Of a stretch of DNA of 24,911 bases, positions 7,161-14,488 are shown piece after piece. The notes under the pieces were generated by a model that worked only from the letters and a program-made list of their open reading frames with translations, ran no database searches and was not told where the DNA came from. Origin of the DNA: Candidatus Aenigmatarchaeota archaeon (GTDB lineage: Archaea; Aenigmatarchaeota; Aenigmatarchaeia; CG10238-14; SpSt-28); the NCBI GenBank assembly GCA_021161995.1, contig JAGGZO010000011.1, positions 1 to 24,911 of the forward strand, given 5' to 3'. Within the stretch, counting starts at the first letter, position 1. Every line of letters begins with the position of its first letter. The position numbers and the translations under genes were made by a program.

Positions 7161-7715
7161 TCAACAAAAAGCTTCACATCCATATTTTTCACACAGAGAA
7201 ATAAGATAATCAACGGAATATTTATTACCTAAATATTTATTGTTACCTATCTCACAGAAAGCATAACTGCCATTAACATAAATTGGTTTTCCTCCAGAAC
7301 TGCATATCTGTTCTTCTTTATCCTTACCCATGAAATAACCACTCATATCCTGATCCACAGAAGGATAACCAGAAACCATATATATTGCATTATCGATTTT
7401 TGCTACCATTATAGGCACTCCAAAATCCCAATCGATATTTTCTTTTTTCAAGCATGAATAAATCCTTCTTGCATCAGTTGTCTCGATTATAGTAACATTT
7501 GTAGTGATAGTTGATAAATAATCCATAAGATGGTGACAATGGGGACATGCCGGAGAATAGACAAGATATATCACAGAGGAATTATTTGGGATCGCAATGC
7601 TGTTTTCTGTACTGCTTCCATTTCGAGAAAAATAGAAACCAACCGTACCAAAAACTATTACGAATAAAAGAAATGAGATTATCAAATCTATTCTAAACTT
7701 AATCTTTTTAGCCAT
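7161..7715 (-). CDS. Membrane-anchored thioredoxin-like protein with CPHC motif
   Basis: A 184-aa protein with one N-terminal membrane anchor (about 10-29) after a KKIK stretch, so the rest should face outside. YSPACPHCHH (53-62) is a thioredoxin-fold active site with C57 and C60, and GVPIMV (99-104) supplies the cis-proline P101. Six further cysteines (88, 138, 154, 175, 180, 184) suggest structural disulfides or a second redox site at the C-terminus (CEKYGCEAFC). Several N-x-S/T sequons fit an exported protein. The preceding CcdA-like gene ends 2 bp before this ATG, or overlaps by 4 bp if an in-frame GTG at 7721 is used. It is probably the electron acceptor of that transporter. Confidence 0.82.
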   Translation of the reverse strand: MAKKIKFRIDLIISFLLFVIVFGTVGFYFSRNGSSTENSIAIPNNSSVIYLVYSPACPHCHHLMDYLSTITTNVTIIETTDARRIYSCLKKENIDWDFGVPIMVAKIDNAIYMVSGYPSVDQDMSGYFMGKDKEEQICSSGGKPIYVNGSYAFCEIGNNKYLGNKYSVDYLISLCEKYGCEAFC

Positions 7716-7717
7716 CT

Positions 7718-8374
7718 TCACACCATTACAAATACTAATAACAATAACAATCCAGAGATTAAATGAATTTCCCTTATGTGTTTTTCTCTCCATTCCATTA
7801 CTTTTTTAGGCTTAGTCCCCAAGTATATCAAAAGGGTTATACCAATCATAGGCAAAATAAACAACGCATTATAGTATGCGATTATTACTAGCTGTTTTAT
7901 GAACTCTAATGAGCTTATCATCATCAACATAACGGCATATGGACCAGAAGAGCAGGGAAGTAACAACACTGAGCAAAGTATGGCTGCTGGCAAAGCCATC
8001 AATGGATTTTCAACTGATGAAAGTATTTTCTTTGCATAAGGCCTGAGTGATTTTGGCATCTCTATAGATATCATACCAGGTTTATACCTGAAGTATGCCA
8101 ATACTTCAAAAAACGCAAGTACTAATAGCAGGCCCTTCAAAATTATTTTTATTATTTGATCTATACCAAGAGTATAAATCACTTTTAATATTCCAAGCCC
8201 ATACAAGGCGTACATTATGTAGATAGTAAACGAAAACACTAACCCACCAACTAGCACACTTTTCCTACCCCTAGTCGCAAGTAAACTAGAGAGTAAAAGT
8301 ACTTGAACAGCTAGAGTACATGGATTTATAGCATCAACCAGCGCTAATGATGTTATGTTTATTATTTCTTGCAT
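7718..8374 (-). CDS. CcdA/DsbD-type membrane thiol-disulfide electron transporter
   Basis: A 218-aa protein with about six membrane helices. The two redox cysteines of the CcdA family are in the expected contexts: DAINPCTLAVQ (14-24, C19) and LLLPCSSGPYA (137-147, C141). Family members carry reducing equivalents from a cytoplasmic thioredoxin across the membrane to an extracytoplasmic thioredoxin-like partner; such a partner is encoded immediately downstream. The ATG at 8374 is chosen because a TATA box (8397-8405) lies 26 bp upstream. A TTG at 8416 would add 14 residues but start inside the operator-like palindrome. Transcription diverges from the regulator gene at 8456. Confidence 0.85.
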   Translation of the reverse strand: MQEIINITSLALVDAINPCTLAVQVLLLSSLLATRGRKSVLVGGLVFSFTIYIMYALYGLGILKVIYTLGIDQIIKIILKGLLLVLAFFEVLAYFRYKPGMISIEMPKSLRPYAKKILSSVENPLMALPAAILCSVLLLPCSSGPYAVMLMMISSLEFIKQLVIIAYYNALFILPMIGITLLIYLGTKPKKVMEWREKHIREIHLISGLLLLLVFVMV

Positions 8375-8388
8375 GCATTTTGGTATAG

Positions 8389-8428
8389 TGAAACCATATA
8401 TATAGATTGGTTTCAATCTGTGAAACCA
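8389..8428. promoter_or_regulatory. Operator-like palindrome plus extra half-site between divergent promoters
   Basis: TGGTTTCA (8408-8415) and TGAAACCA (8421-8428) form a perfect 8-bp inverted repeat with a 5-bp spacer. A third copy, TGAAACCA, lies at 8389-8396, exactly 32 bp (about three helical turns) from the second. The three half-sites bracket the TATA box of the ccdA-like gene and abut that of the regulator gene. This is what a dimeric winged-helix regulator would bind. The obvious candidate is the divergently encoded membrane-bound regulator; that link is inference. Confidence 0.6.
8397..8405 (-). promoter_or_regulatory. TATA box of the ccdA-like / thioredoxin-like unit
   Basis: Minus-strand CTATATATA centred about 26 bp before the ATG at 8374, predicting a leaderless transcript. 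It is sandwiched between the palindrome at 8408-8428 and the half-site at 8389-8396, so a bound protein would block TBP/TFB access. Confidence 0.6.
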
Positions 8429-8437
8429 TTTAAAAAT
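8429..8437 (+). promoter_or_regulatory. TATA-like box of the membrane-bound regulator gene
   Basis: TTTAAAAAT centred about 24 bp before the ATG at 8456. The palindrome ends at the base just before it, where the BRE for TFB would lie, so the same bound protein could control both directions. Confidence 0.5.
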
Positions 8438-8455
8438 TAGAAAGAAGTCATTCTT

Positions 8456-8899
8456 ATGAAAGAAAAAAATATTATAATAGCAATAATCATAATTTCAGTT
8501 TTTGTATTGGGCGTATCAATAGGAACTTTGTATGTTCAACACTCATTAGAATATGGTAGGTGTGCGATACCGATACCATATTTCATTCCAATATTCGCTT
8601 CCATAGGATTAATAATAGGTGCTAGTGTATACTATTTTATTTCTTCAAAAGTAGAAAGTTGTAAAAAACTTGAAGAAAGGAAAATAAAGACGATATTAAA
8701 AATTCTTGATAATGATGAAAGAGCTGTTCTAGAAGAATTGATAAGTAGAGATGAAGTTTTACAATCAGAAATTTCAAGAAAGATTGGTAAAGTTAATGCA
8801 CATAGAGCTATCAAAAAATTATTAATGAAAGATGTAATCGAAAAGATAAAGTATGGAAAAACTCATAAGATAAGACTCAAATATGGTGAAATTGAATGA
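8456..8899 (+). CDS. Membrane-anchored winged-helix transcription regulator
   Basis: A 147-aa protein with two membrane helices (about 5-27 and 43-62) joined by a short external loop that contains C36, then a juxtamembrane segment with C69 and a cytoplasmic winged helix-turn-helix (about 75-143). The HTH reads as a MarR/IclR-like unit: AVLEELISRDEVLQSEISRK, then recognition helix VNAHRAIKKLL, then a wing with KIKYGKTHKIRLK. One-component regulators of this shape could read an external signal. Divergence from a thiol-redox transporter and the palindrome between them suggest redox or disulfide-stress autoregulation, with C36 and C69 as candidate sensors. The stop overlaps the start of nreA by 4 bp (ATGA). 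Confidence 0.75.
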   Translation: MKEKNIIIAIIIISVFVLGVSIGTLYVQHSLEYGRCAIPIPYFIPIFASIGLIIGASVYYFISSKVESCKKLEERKIKTILKILDNDERAVLEELISRDEVLQSEISRKIGKVNAHRAIKKLLMKDVIEKIKYGKTHKIRLKYGEIE

Positions 8900-10077
8900 A
8901 GTTCTCATCGATACCTAAAGAATTGCTAAGCAGAGTTTACAAATGGAAGAATGTTATAGAAAATATTAAAGATTTTTCTGGAAAGTCTCCACCCAGCGTT
9001 TTTGTTTCATCCGTAAACTATCCTATAACCAATGTTGGTATTCTAGCGCCACCCGAGCCAAACAAAGACACTAGCATACTTGACTTTCCTGAAGTATGGT
9101 ACAAGAGCAAGTTAAGTGCACTTGAAATAGTAGAGTTAAGAAGTAGGTTGATATACTCAAGAAGCAGAGCTAATGTAAGATCTTCATCAAAAATCATAGA
9201 TATAATGCAAGAGCTTGCACCATCAAAAAAGCCTGTTGAGCTGGATATAGAACTGAAAAAAACTCCTAGATTCAAGTTTGCATTCGATAGATTTTTCAGG
9301 CCTATAGGCAACCCAGCACCAATAAGCAGTGTAGCAATAAAAGAAAATCCAAAGATAGAAAGAAAGGTTGATTATATAATAAGTGACACGGATCTTAAAG
9401 CAAAAGAAGCTTCTCTATTATTATATCGAAAAGGTATACCTGTTTCAAGAATACAAAAAATATTTTCTGTTGGTCTATTAGGTTACTCAACAGGAAGGAG
9501 ATTAGTCCCAACAAGATGGTCTATAACAGCAGTAGATTCCATACTATCTGAAAATAATATAAGAGAAATCAAAAACTTTGAGATCATAGATAAACCAATA
9601 CTCTTCAGAAATTCCTATCTTGTAAACACTTTTTTTATCTTATTGATACCTGATAACTGGCAGTATGAAGTTTTGGAATTGTTCATGAAAAATAATAGAA
9701 TTATAGAGATGTGGTATGATTATGAATTTTATCTCCCCAGAAAAACATATGCCGAAAATGTTGCTGGAGGCTACTATGCAGCTAGACTAGGTGTTACTGA
9801 GTATTTGGTAAAAATAAAAAGACAGGCAAGTGTTTTTATACTTAGAACGATAAGGTCTGAATCTTCTATGCCTCTTGGTGTATGGAAGGTCAGAGAAACT
9901 GTAAGAGATGCGTTTAATAAGAAACCTATAGTTTTTGAAAGTCTGAATGAAGCAATAGCTTTTATCTCTTTCAAGTCTCGCATAGATCAAAAGATAATCC
10001 TTAGCAAAAGTTTGATACTGAAAAATGTTAAAAAGCAAAAAAAGATAGTGAACTTTCTTAAGTTCACTCAACTTTAA
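8896..10077 (+). CDS. nreA: Archaeal DNA repair protein NreA
   Basis: A 393-aa member of the archaeal Nre family, whose Haloferax homologue acts with PCNA in repair of DNA damage. Hallmarks are VFVSSVNYPITNVGILAPPE (35-54) and GLLGYSTGRRLVPTRWSITA (193-212). The C-terminus contains QKKIVNFL (381-388), which fits the PCNA-interacting PIP-box pattern Q-x-x-hydrophobic-x-x-aromatic-hydrophobic, although the last position is Leu. The N-terminal CxxC zinc motif of many Nre proteins is absent. Start ATG overlaps the regulator stop by 4 bp, so the two are cotranscribed. The 3' end overlaps the convergent PhoH-KH gene by 14 bp. Confidence 0.9.
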   Translation: MKFSSIPKELLSRVYKWKNVIENIKDFSGKSPPSVFVSSVNYPITNVGILAPPEPNKDTSILDFPEVWYKSKLSALEIVELRSRLIYSRSRANVRSSSKIIDIMQELAPSKKPVELDIELKKTPRFKFAFDRFFRPIGNPAPISSVAIKENPKIERKVDYIISDTDLKAKEASLLLYRKGIPVSRIQKIFSVGLLGYSTGRRLVPTRWSITAVDSILSENNIREIKNFEIIDKPILFRNSYLVNTFFILLIPDNWQYEVLELFMKNNRIIEMWYDYEFYLPRKTYAENVAGGYYAARLGVTEYLVKIKRQASVFILRTIRSESSMPLGVWKVRETVRDAFNKKPIVFESLNEAIAFISFKSRIDQKIILSKSLILKNVKKQKKIVNFLKFTQL

Positions 10078-11164
10078 CCCTCATACCTATTAGTTCTTTT
10101 ACTATGTTTTCAAAGAATCTTATATATGCTCCTTTATTCCCAATAAAGGGTCCTCTATTCTTTTTATCTAATACAACTGTCAAATAAGGTCCTCTGAAAT
10201 CGATTCCTTTTATATGTTCTGCAATCCAACCAACTGGATGAAAAGCTTTTACATAATCCTTGAAATTCAAACCTGTTTCTATTATCCTTATACTACCACC
10301 AACCAATTTTTCTATTTTATTTATCTTACTACCTCCCTTACCTATTATCTTCCCTGCCTGACCTTCTTTAACTACCAGTATGAAATCTGGAACCTGAGGT
10401 AATGGTATCGGATAGTTTTCCTTTTTCCTTCTCAAGTCCAAAACAGTCACTAAATCTATATCAGGAATGTTTTCGATTATTATACTTGCGACTCTTTTTT
10501 CTTCCCTACTCATTTCCCTTTTTCTCATTTTTGCTTCTAACAATAATTTTATTCCTATTTTGGCACCATGTCTAACTATATCTTTAAGACCTAAATCTAC
10601 AACAATAGCTCTAGATTCTCCCAACAAAACATTTCTTAATATAGAAATTCCGCTCTTTTCACTTCCCTGAAGCACAGGATCTCCTGCTATTATGAATCTA
10701 GAATCGTTACCAATTCTCATCAATATTTCATAAGCAGCTTCTGTCGATAACAAATGAGCATCATCAACAAATATTATTGACCTATCAAAAGATCTACCAT
10801 GCAGAGTTTCTGGATCTACTATTATGATTCTCTTTTCTACTATGAGAGATTCTATTTCACTCCAATCTAATTTGAGTAACAAAACCATATCAAGCAAATA
10901 ATCCTTGACGATAGAATAATACACATCACCCAAATCCAAAGACGAGAATGTTCTCTGTGAATCAAACTTAGCGACTGGTTTTATCAACACAAGTCTATCA
11001 TATTTTTTGGACATTATTGCATCCAATGAATAAGCTAATGAAAACAAAGTTTTGCCTGTGCCACTAGGACCGAAAATTCCAACTATTGAATTTCTAGTAT
11101 CATTAAGTGCGTTATATAGCTTCTTTTGACCTTCAGTTAATGGTTTTAGATTTTCCATTATCAT
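10064..11164 (-). CDS. PhoH-type ATPase with two C-terminal KH RNA-binding domains
   Basis: A 366-aa protein. Residues 1-210 form a PhoH-like P-loop ATPase: Walker A GPSGTGKT (32-39), the LIKPVAKF segment (60-67), Walker B IIFVDDAH (130-137) and IAGDPVLQG (159-167). Residues about 258-296 carry a KH domain with GKGG at 275-278, and about 326-366 a second KH-like unit with GNKG at 342-345, spaced as in tandem KH domains. PhoH proteins are often linked to RNA metabolism; KH domains strengthen an RNA-linked helicase or remodeller role. Start ATG at 11164 with a TATA-like element (about 11187-11196) 26 bp upstream. Convergent with nreA. Confidence 0.85.
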   Translation of the reverse strand: MIMENLKPLTEGQKKLYNALNDTRNSIVGIFGPSGTGKTLFSLAYSLDAIMSKKYDRLVLIKPVAKFDSQRTFSSLDLGDVYYSIVKDYLLDMVLLLKLDWSEIESLIVEKRIIIVDPETLHGRSFDRSIIFVDDAHLLSTEAAYEILMRIGNDSRFIIAGDPVLQGSEKSGISILRNVLLGESRAIVVDLGLKDIVRHGAKIGIKLLLEAKMRKREMSREEKRVASIIIENIPDIDLVTVLDLRRKKENYPIPLPQVPDFILVVKEGQAGKIIGKGGSKINKIEKLVGGSIRIIETGLNFKDYVKAFHPVGWIAEHIKGIDFRGPYLTVVLDKKNRGPFIGNKGAYIRFFENIVKELIGMRVKVE

Positions 11165-11186
11165 GTAAATATCTCATGAAAAAAGC

Positions 11187-11196
11187 TTTTTAAACC
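11187..11196. promoter_or_regulatory. TATA-like element between PhoH-KH and amrS genes
   Basis: Minus strand reads TTTAAAAAGC, centred about 27 bp before the PhoH-KH start, a typical leaderless spacing. On plus it lies about 36 bp before the amrS ATG, so amrS would have a short leader or use the weaker AATTTTAG at 11201-11208. Composition-based inference. Confidence 0.35.
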
Positions 11197-11226
11197 AACA
11201 AATTTTAGAAAACCAATGAATTATTG

Positions 11227-12255
11227 ATGAAAAAGGCAATTTTATGGGAGATACATGACAAAAAGAAGAAGATAGTTAAATGTAATCTGTGTCATAGAAG
11301 ATGTTTAATCCCAAATGGTTATTCTGGCATTTGTCAAGTAAGGAAAAACATAAACGGTGTATTATACGCGAGCGAATATGGAAAAATAGTTGCCGATGGA
11401 ATAGATCCAATAGAGAAAAAACCATTATTTCATTTTTTTCCTGGAAACTATACGTATTCAATAGCATTTCCCTCTTGCAATTTCATGTGCTCATTCTGTT
11501 GTAATTGGGAAATAAGCCAGATGATAAGAGAAAAAATTCCACTACCTTATTTTGAGGCTAAACCAGAAGAGATAGTAAGAATAGCAACAGAAAACAGAAC
11601 AAAGATAATCAGCTACACTTATACCGAGCCATCAATACACATAGAATTCATAAAAGGCACTGGCATATTAGCTAGAAAAGCCGGACTAAAAAACGTTTTT
11701 GTCACAAACGGTTATTTTACACCAGAAGCTGTGAAAGCTCTGAAAAAATTTCTAGATGCAGCAACAGTAGATATAAAGGGTAATCTAAACAGAGAATTTT
11801 ACAAGAAATACATCAATGTCCATGACCCAGAAAAAATACTAGAAACTCTTCTGGAACTCAAAAAACATAAGATACACTTAGAAATAACTGATTTAGTAAT
11901 ACCAAAAGTTGGAGATGATGTCGAGAGTTTCAGAGGATTGGTAAAGTTCATAGTAGATAATCTTGGTGATGAAACACCATTGCACATACTACAGTTTTTT
12001 CCAAGCTACAAATTAACGAATCTACCAAGAACACCAATAAAAACTCTACTAAATCATTACGAAATTGCAAAACAAGAAGGATTAAAGTTTATCTACCTTG
12101 GAAATGTACCCGAAAGTAAATATGAAAACACATATTGTCCGAAATGTGGTAAACCAGTATTAGAAAGAAAAGGTGTGTTTTTGGTTAAATCAAGCATAGA
12201 TGAAAAGGGCAAATGTAAGTTCTGTGGTTATAAACTACCAATAATAACGGAATGA
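11227..12255 (+). CDS. amrS: AmmeMemoRadiSam system radical SAM enzyme
   Basis: A 342-aa protein from the ATG at 11227; a TTG one codon earlier is not needed. The N-terminus has the four-cysteine element C19, C22, C26, C36, followed by GIDPIEKKPLFHFFPG (58-73), typical of this family. The [4Fe-4S]/SAM motif is CNFMCSFC (84-91; C84, C88, C91). The C-terminus has a zinc ribbon with C304, C307, C330, C333. The reaction is not well established. The usual partners Memo and AMMECR1 are not in this window. The stop codon directly abuts that of the convergent MscS gene at the palindrome TGATCA. Confidence 0.9.
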   Translation: MKKAILWEIHDKKKKIVKCNLCHRRCLIPNGYSGICQVRKNINGVLYASEYGKIVADGIDPIEKKPLFHFFPGNYTYSIAFPSCNFMCSFCCNWEISQMIREKIPLPYFEAKPEEIVRIATENRTKIISYTYTEPSIHIEFIKGTGILARKAGLKNVFVTNGYFTPEAVKALKKFLDAATVDIKGNLNREFYKKYINVHDPEKILETLLELKKHKIHLEITDLVIPKVGDDVESFRGLVKFIVDNLGDETPLHILQFFPSYKLTNLPRTPIKTLLNHYEIAKQEGLKFIYLGNVPESKYENTYCPKCGKPVLERKGVFLVKSSIDEKGKCKFCGYKLPIITE

Positions 12256-13260
12256 TCATCTTTTTTTCTTTTTCAAGTGAACCTCTGTTATTGGGAAAGG
12301 TATTTCTATCTTGTTTTTCTTGAACTCATACCATATCCTAGTGTTAATATCGTCTATGGCATCTAACCTATTACTAACTAGACTCCAAAATCTCAATTCG
12401 AATATTAACGCAAAGTCACCATACTCCAAAAACAAAGCAACAGGTGAGGGATCATCTAAAACATACTTGGATGATTTTGCTATTTTAACGAGAAGTTTCT
12501 TAACTTTCTTAGGGTCTGTGCCGTAAGCAACTCCTATCTTTATACTATTCCTGACTCTATCTGAAGGTAAATGATAATTCAATACCTGAGAGTTTGCCAC
12601 CTTAGAATTTGGTAGTGAAACTAAATCACCAGAAAAAGTAAGTATCTTTGTATTTCTTAGACCAATTTCCTTGACTTCACCAACTGTTTCACCTATTTTA
12701 ACAACATCACCAACTCTAAAAGATGGATCAAGAGCAAGCATCACACCATAAAATAAGTTCTCGAGCGGGTCCTTTAGAGCTAAACCAATCGCTAAACCTG
12801 CTATTCCAGCCGATGCAAGCAATGGTGATATATCTATGTTAAACACCGAGAAGATATAAGCAAGTGTAATAACGGCTATGATTAAAAGCATTAAGTTGTT
12901 TAACACAACGAGAGCTGTCTTCTTTGTTTTTGCATCTATCCCTCTACCAGCTCTACCTAAAACATCAAAAATGAATATCTTGGATAATCTGTATACCATT
13001 AAAGCTACAAGCAGTGCAACCACAGTATAAATTATATTAACTACGATTTCATCTGGAAAATATTGATTGAAAAAATAGTTGATAGAAATTAACACGATAG
13101 AAACCCATAGTGGATTTGTGATTGCATCTATAATTTTTTCGTCAAGCTTTGTTTTTGTCCTAAGAGTAAAACTTCTTAAGAACGGTTTAAGAAATAACCT
13201 AAACAAAATTGCACCCACGAAAAGCATTAAAGCTTCGTATACATCCATATAATAACTCAT
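12256..13260 (-). CDS. MscS-family mechanosensitive channel
   Basis: A 334-aa protein with four to five membrane helices (roughly 8-26, 50-66, 71-92, 116-139, 146-163). The pore-lining helix is SAGIAGLAIGLALKDPLENL (150-169), with the Gly/Ala packing pattern of MscS, followed by the conserved LDPSFRVGDVVKIG (177-190) and the beta domain (LVSLPNSKVANSQVLNY). MscS channels open under membrane tension to release solutes during osmotic downshock. The C-terminus is polybasic (KKKKR). Start ATG at 13260; the next gene starts 49 bp away in the opposite direction, so the two share a divergent promoter region. Confidence 0.93.
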   Translation of the reverse strand: MSYYMDVYEALMLFVGAILFRLFLKPFLRSFTLRTKTKLDEKIIDAITNPLWVSIVLISINYFFNQYFPDEIVVNIIYTVVALLVALMVYRLSKIFIFDVLGRAGRGIDAKTKKTALVVLNNLMLLIIAVITLAYIFSVFNIDISPLLASAGIAGLAIGLALKDPLENLFYGVMLALDPSFRVGDVVKIGETVGEVKEIGLRNTKILTFSGDLVSLPNSKVANSQVLNYHLPSDRVRNSIKIGVAYGTDPKKVKKLLVKIAKSSKYVLDDPSPVALFLEYGDFALIFELRFWSLVSNRLDAIDDINTRIWYEFKKNKIEIPFPITEVHLKKKKR

Positions 13261-13280
13261 TCAAGTCATCTTAATAAAAG

Positions 13281-13289
13281 ATTTTATTT
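13281..13289 (+). promoter_or_regulatory. TATA-like box of the NSUN6-like methyltransferase gene
   Basis: ATTTTATTT centred about 25 bp before the ATG at 13310, predicting a leaderless transcript. Located in the 49-bp gap between divergent genes. Confidence 0.4.
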
Positions 13290-13309
13290 GACAAAGCGAA
13301 ACAAGAACT

Positions 13310-14488
13310 ATGTCAAAATTTATCTCAGTAGCCAAAAACATATTCCTAGATGAACAACTATTTAGGCGTTTATCCAATGTTCTGGGAGAAAAGAAGATAT
13401 TCAAAATTTTCAATGCAATAAGGAAACCAGCTAGCAGATATTATGTTAGAGTGAATACAACAAAAATCGCTAGAGATGAGCTAATAGAAAGGTTTGAAAA
13501 ATATGGATTAAAACCAAAAGAGGATGAAAACCTTGAAGAAGCATTCTATTTCAAAGTCAAAGGACCAAACAAATTACCTAGGTTGAAAAAGTTTGTAATG
13601 ATTGATAAAAGAACTTCTGAAAGTGTCATGAACGGAGCTGATGTATATGCACCAGGTATAATAAGCCCGAATAAAATGGTGAGAGGTGAAGAGGTTAACA
13701 TCATTTCTCCCTGGAGAGATTTAATAGCGGTAGGAAAAGTAAAAATGAGCTGGTGCGAACTGAAAAAACGTAAACATGGATTAGCAATAGAAACAGAGAA
13801 ATCATTCTATCAAGCACCCAAGATAAGAGAAACAAAAGAATTTTATGATGGGTTGTTCTATGTTCAATCATTGCCAGCGATGCTAACTTCTAGGATATTG
13901 AATCCAAAAGAAAATGAAACAATTGTGGATATGTGCGCTGCGCCGGGAGGTAAGGTAACTCACATGGCTGAATTAACAAACAACAAAGCAAAAATATTCG
14001 CGTTTGATCATTCAAAAAGAAGAATTCAAGAATTAAAAAAAGAAATTGCTAGATTAGGTCATAGATCGATAAAAGTTTTTGAGCACGATGCAAGATACAT
14101 AGATGTTGATTTCAGATGGATCAGAGCAGATAAAGTTTTACTAGACTCACCATGTAGTGCATTAGGTGTTAGACCAAAAATACATGAAAAGAAAACAATG
14201 AAAGAAGTTTACTCATTTGCAAACTATCAAAAACAATTCATAAAAGTTGCTTATAGGATACTAAAGAGAAATGGTATACTAGTTTATTCAACATGTACAT
14301 TAACACCAGAAGAAAATGAAATGAATATTGAATTTGCAAAACAACTGGGATTTAAAATAGAGGAGCAAATTTTCTATATTGGTGATAGGGGATTAAAAAT
14401 AATAGATGGTTATGATAAACTTCAAAGATTTTATCCCAACAAAGGTCCATATCCAGGGTACTTTATTGCACGTTTGATTAAAAAGTAA
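13310..14488 (+). CDS. PUA-domain RNA m5C methyltransferase (NSUN6-like)
   Basis: A 392-aa NOL1/NOP2/Sun-family enzyme that transfers methyl from SAM to C5 of cytosine in RNA. SAM motif MCAAPGGK (208-215); the two cysteines of the NSUN mechanism are C282 in DSPCSALG and C329 in YSTCTLTPEENE. A PUA-like insert spans about 93-172 (VMIDKRTSESVMNGADVYAP onward), placing it with archaeal NSUN6-type proteins that modify C72 in tRNA acceptor stems; the exact target here is inferred. Start ATG at 13310. The last 11 bp overlap the convergent DHH gene. Confidence 0.88.
   Translation: MSKFISVAKNIFLDEQLFRRLSNVLGEKKIFKIFNAIRKPASRYYVRVNTTKIARDELIERFEKYGLKPKEDENLEEAFYFKVKGPNKLPRLKKFVMIDKRTSESVMNGADVYAPGIISPNKMVRGEEVNIISPWRDLIAVGKVKMSWCELKKRKHGLAIETEKSFYQAPKIRETKEFYDGLFYVQSLPAMLTSRILNPKENETIVDMCAAPGGKVTHMAELTNNKAKIFAFDHSKRRIQELKKEIARLGHRSIKVFEHDARYIDVDFRWIRADKVLLDSPCSALGVRPKIHEKKTMKEVYSFANYQKQFIKVAYRILKRNGILVYSTCTLTPEENEMNIEFAKQLGFKIEEQIFYIGDRGLKIIDGYDKLQRFYPNKGPYPGYFIARLIKK

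Noticed and set aside
7716..7793. Longer thioredoxin-like product starting inside the ccdA-like gene
   Set aside because: The extra 26 residues overlap the end of the upstream gene and contain a stretch not typical of a signal anchor; the ATG at 7715 places a Lys-rich start before the membrane segment.
8375..8416. Longer ccdA-like product from a TTG at 8416
   Set aside because: The extension would be translated from the TATA box and operator-like repeat. The ATG at 8374 fits the promoter spacing and the family N-terminus.
11301..11504. 67-aa plus-strand frame inside amrS
   Set aside because: Out-of-frame shadow of the radical SAM gene, whose cysteine motifs fix the true frame.
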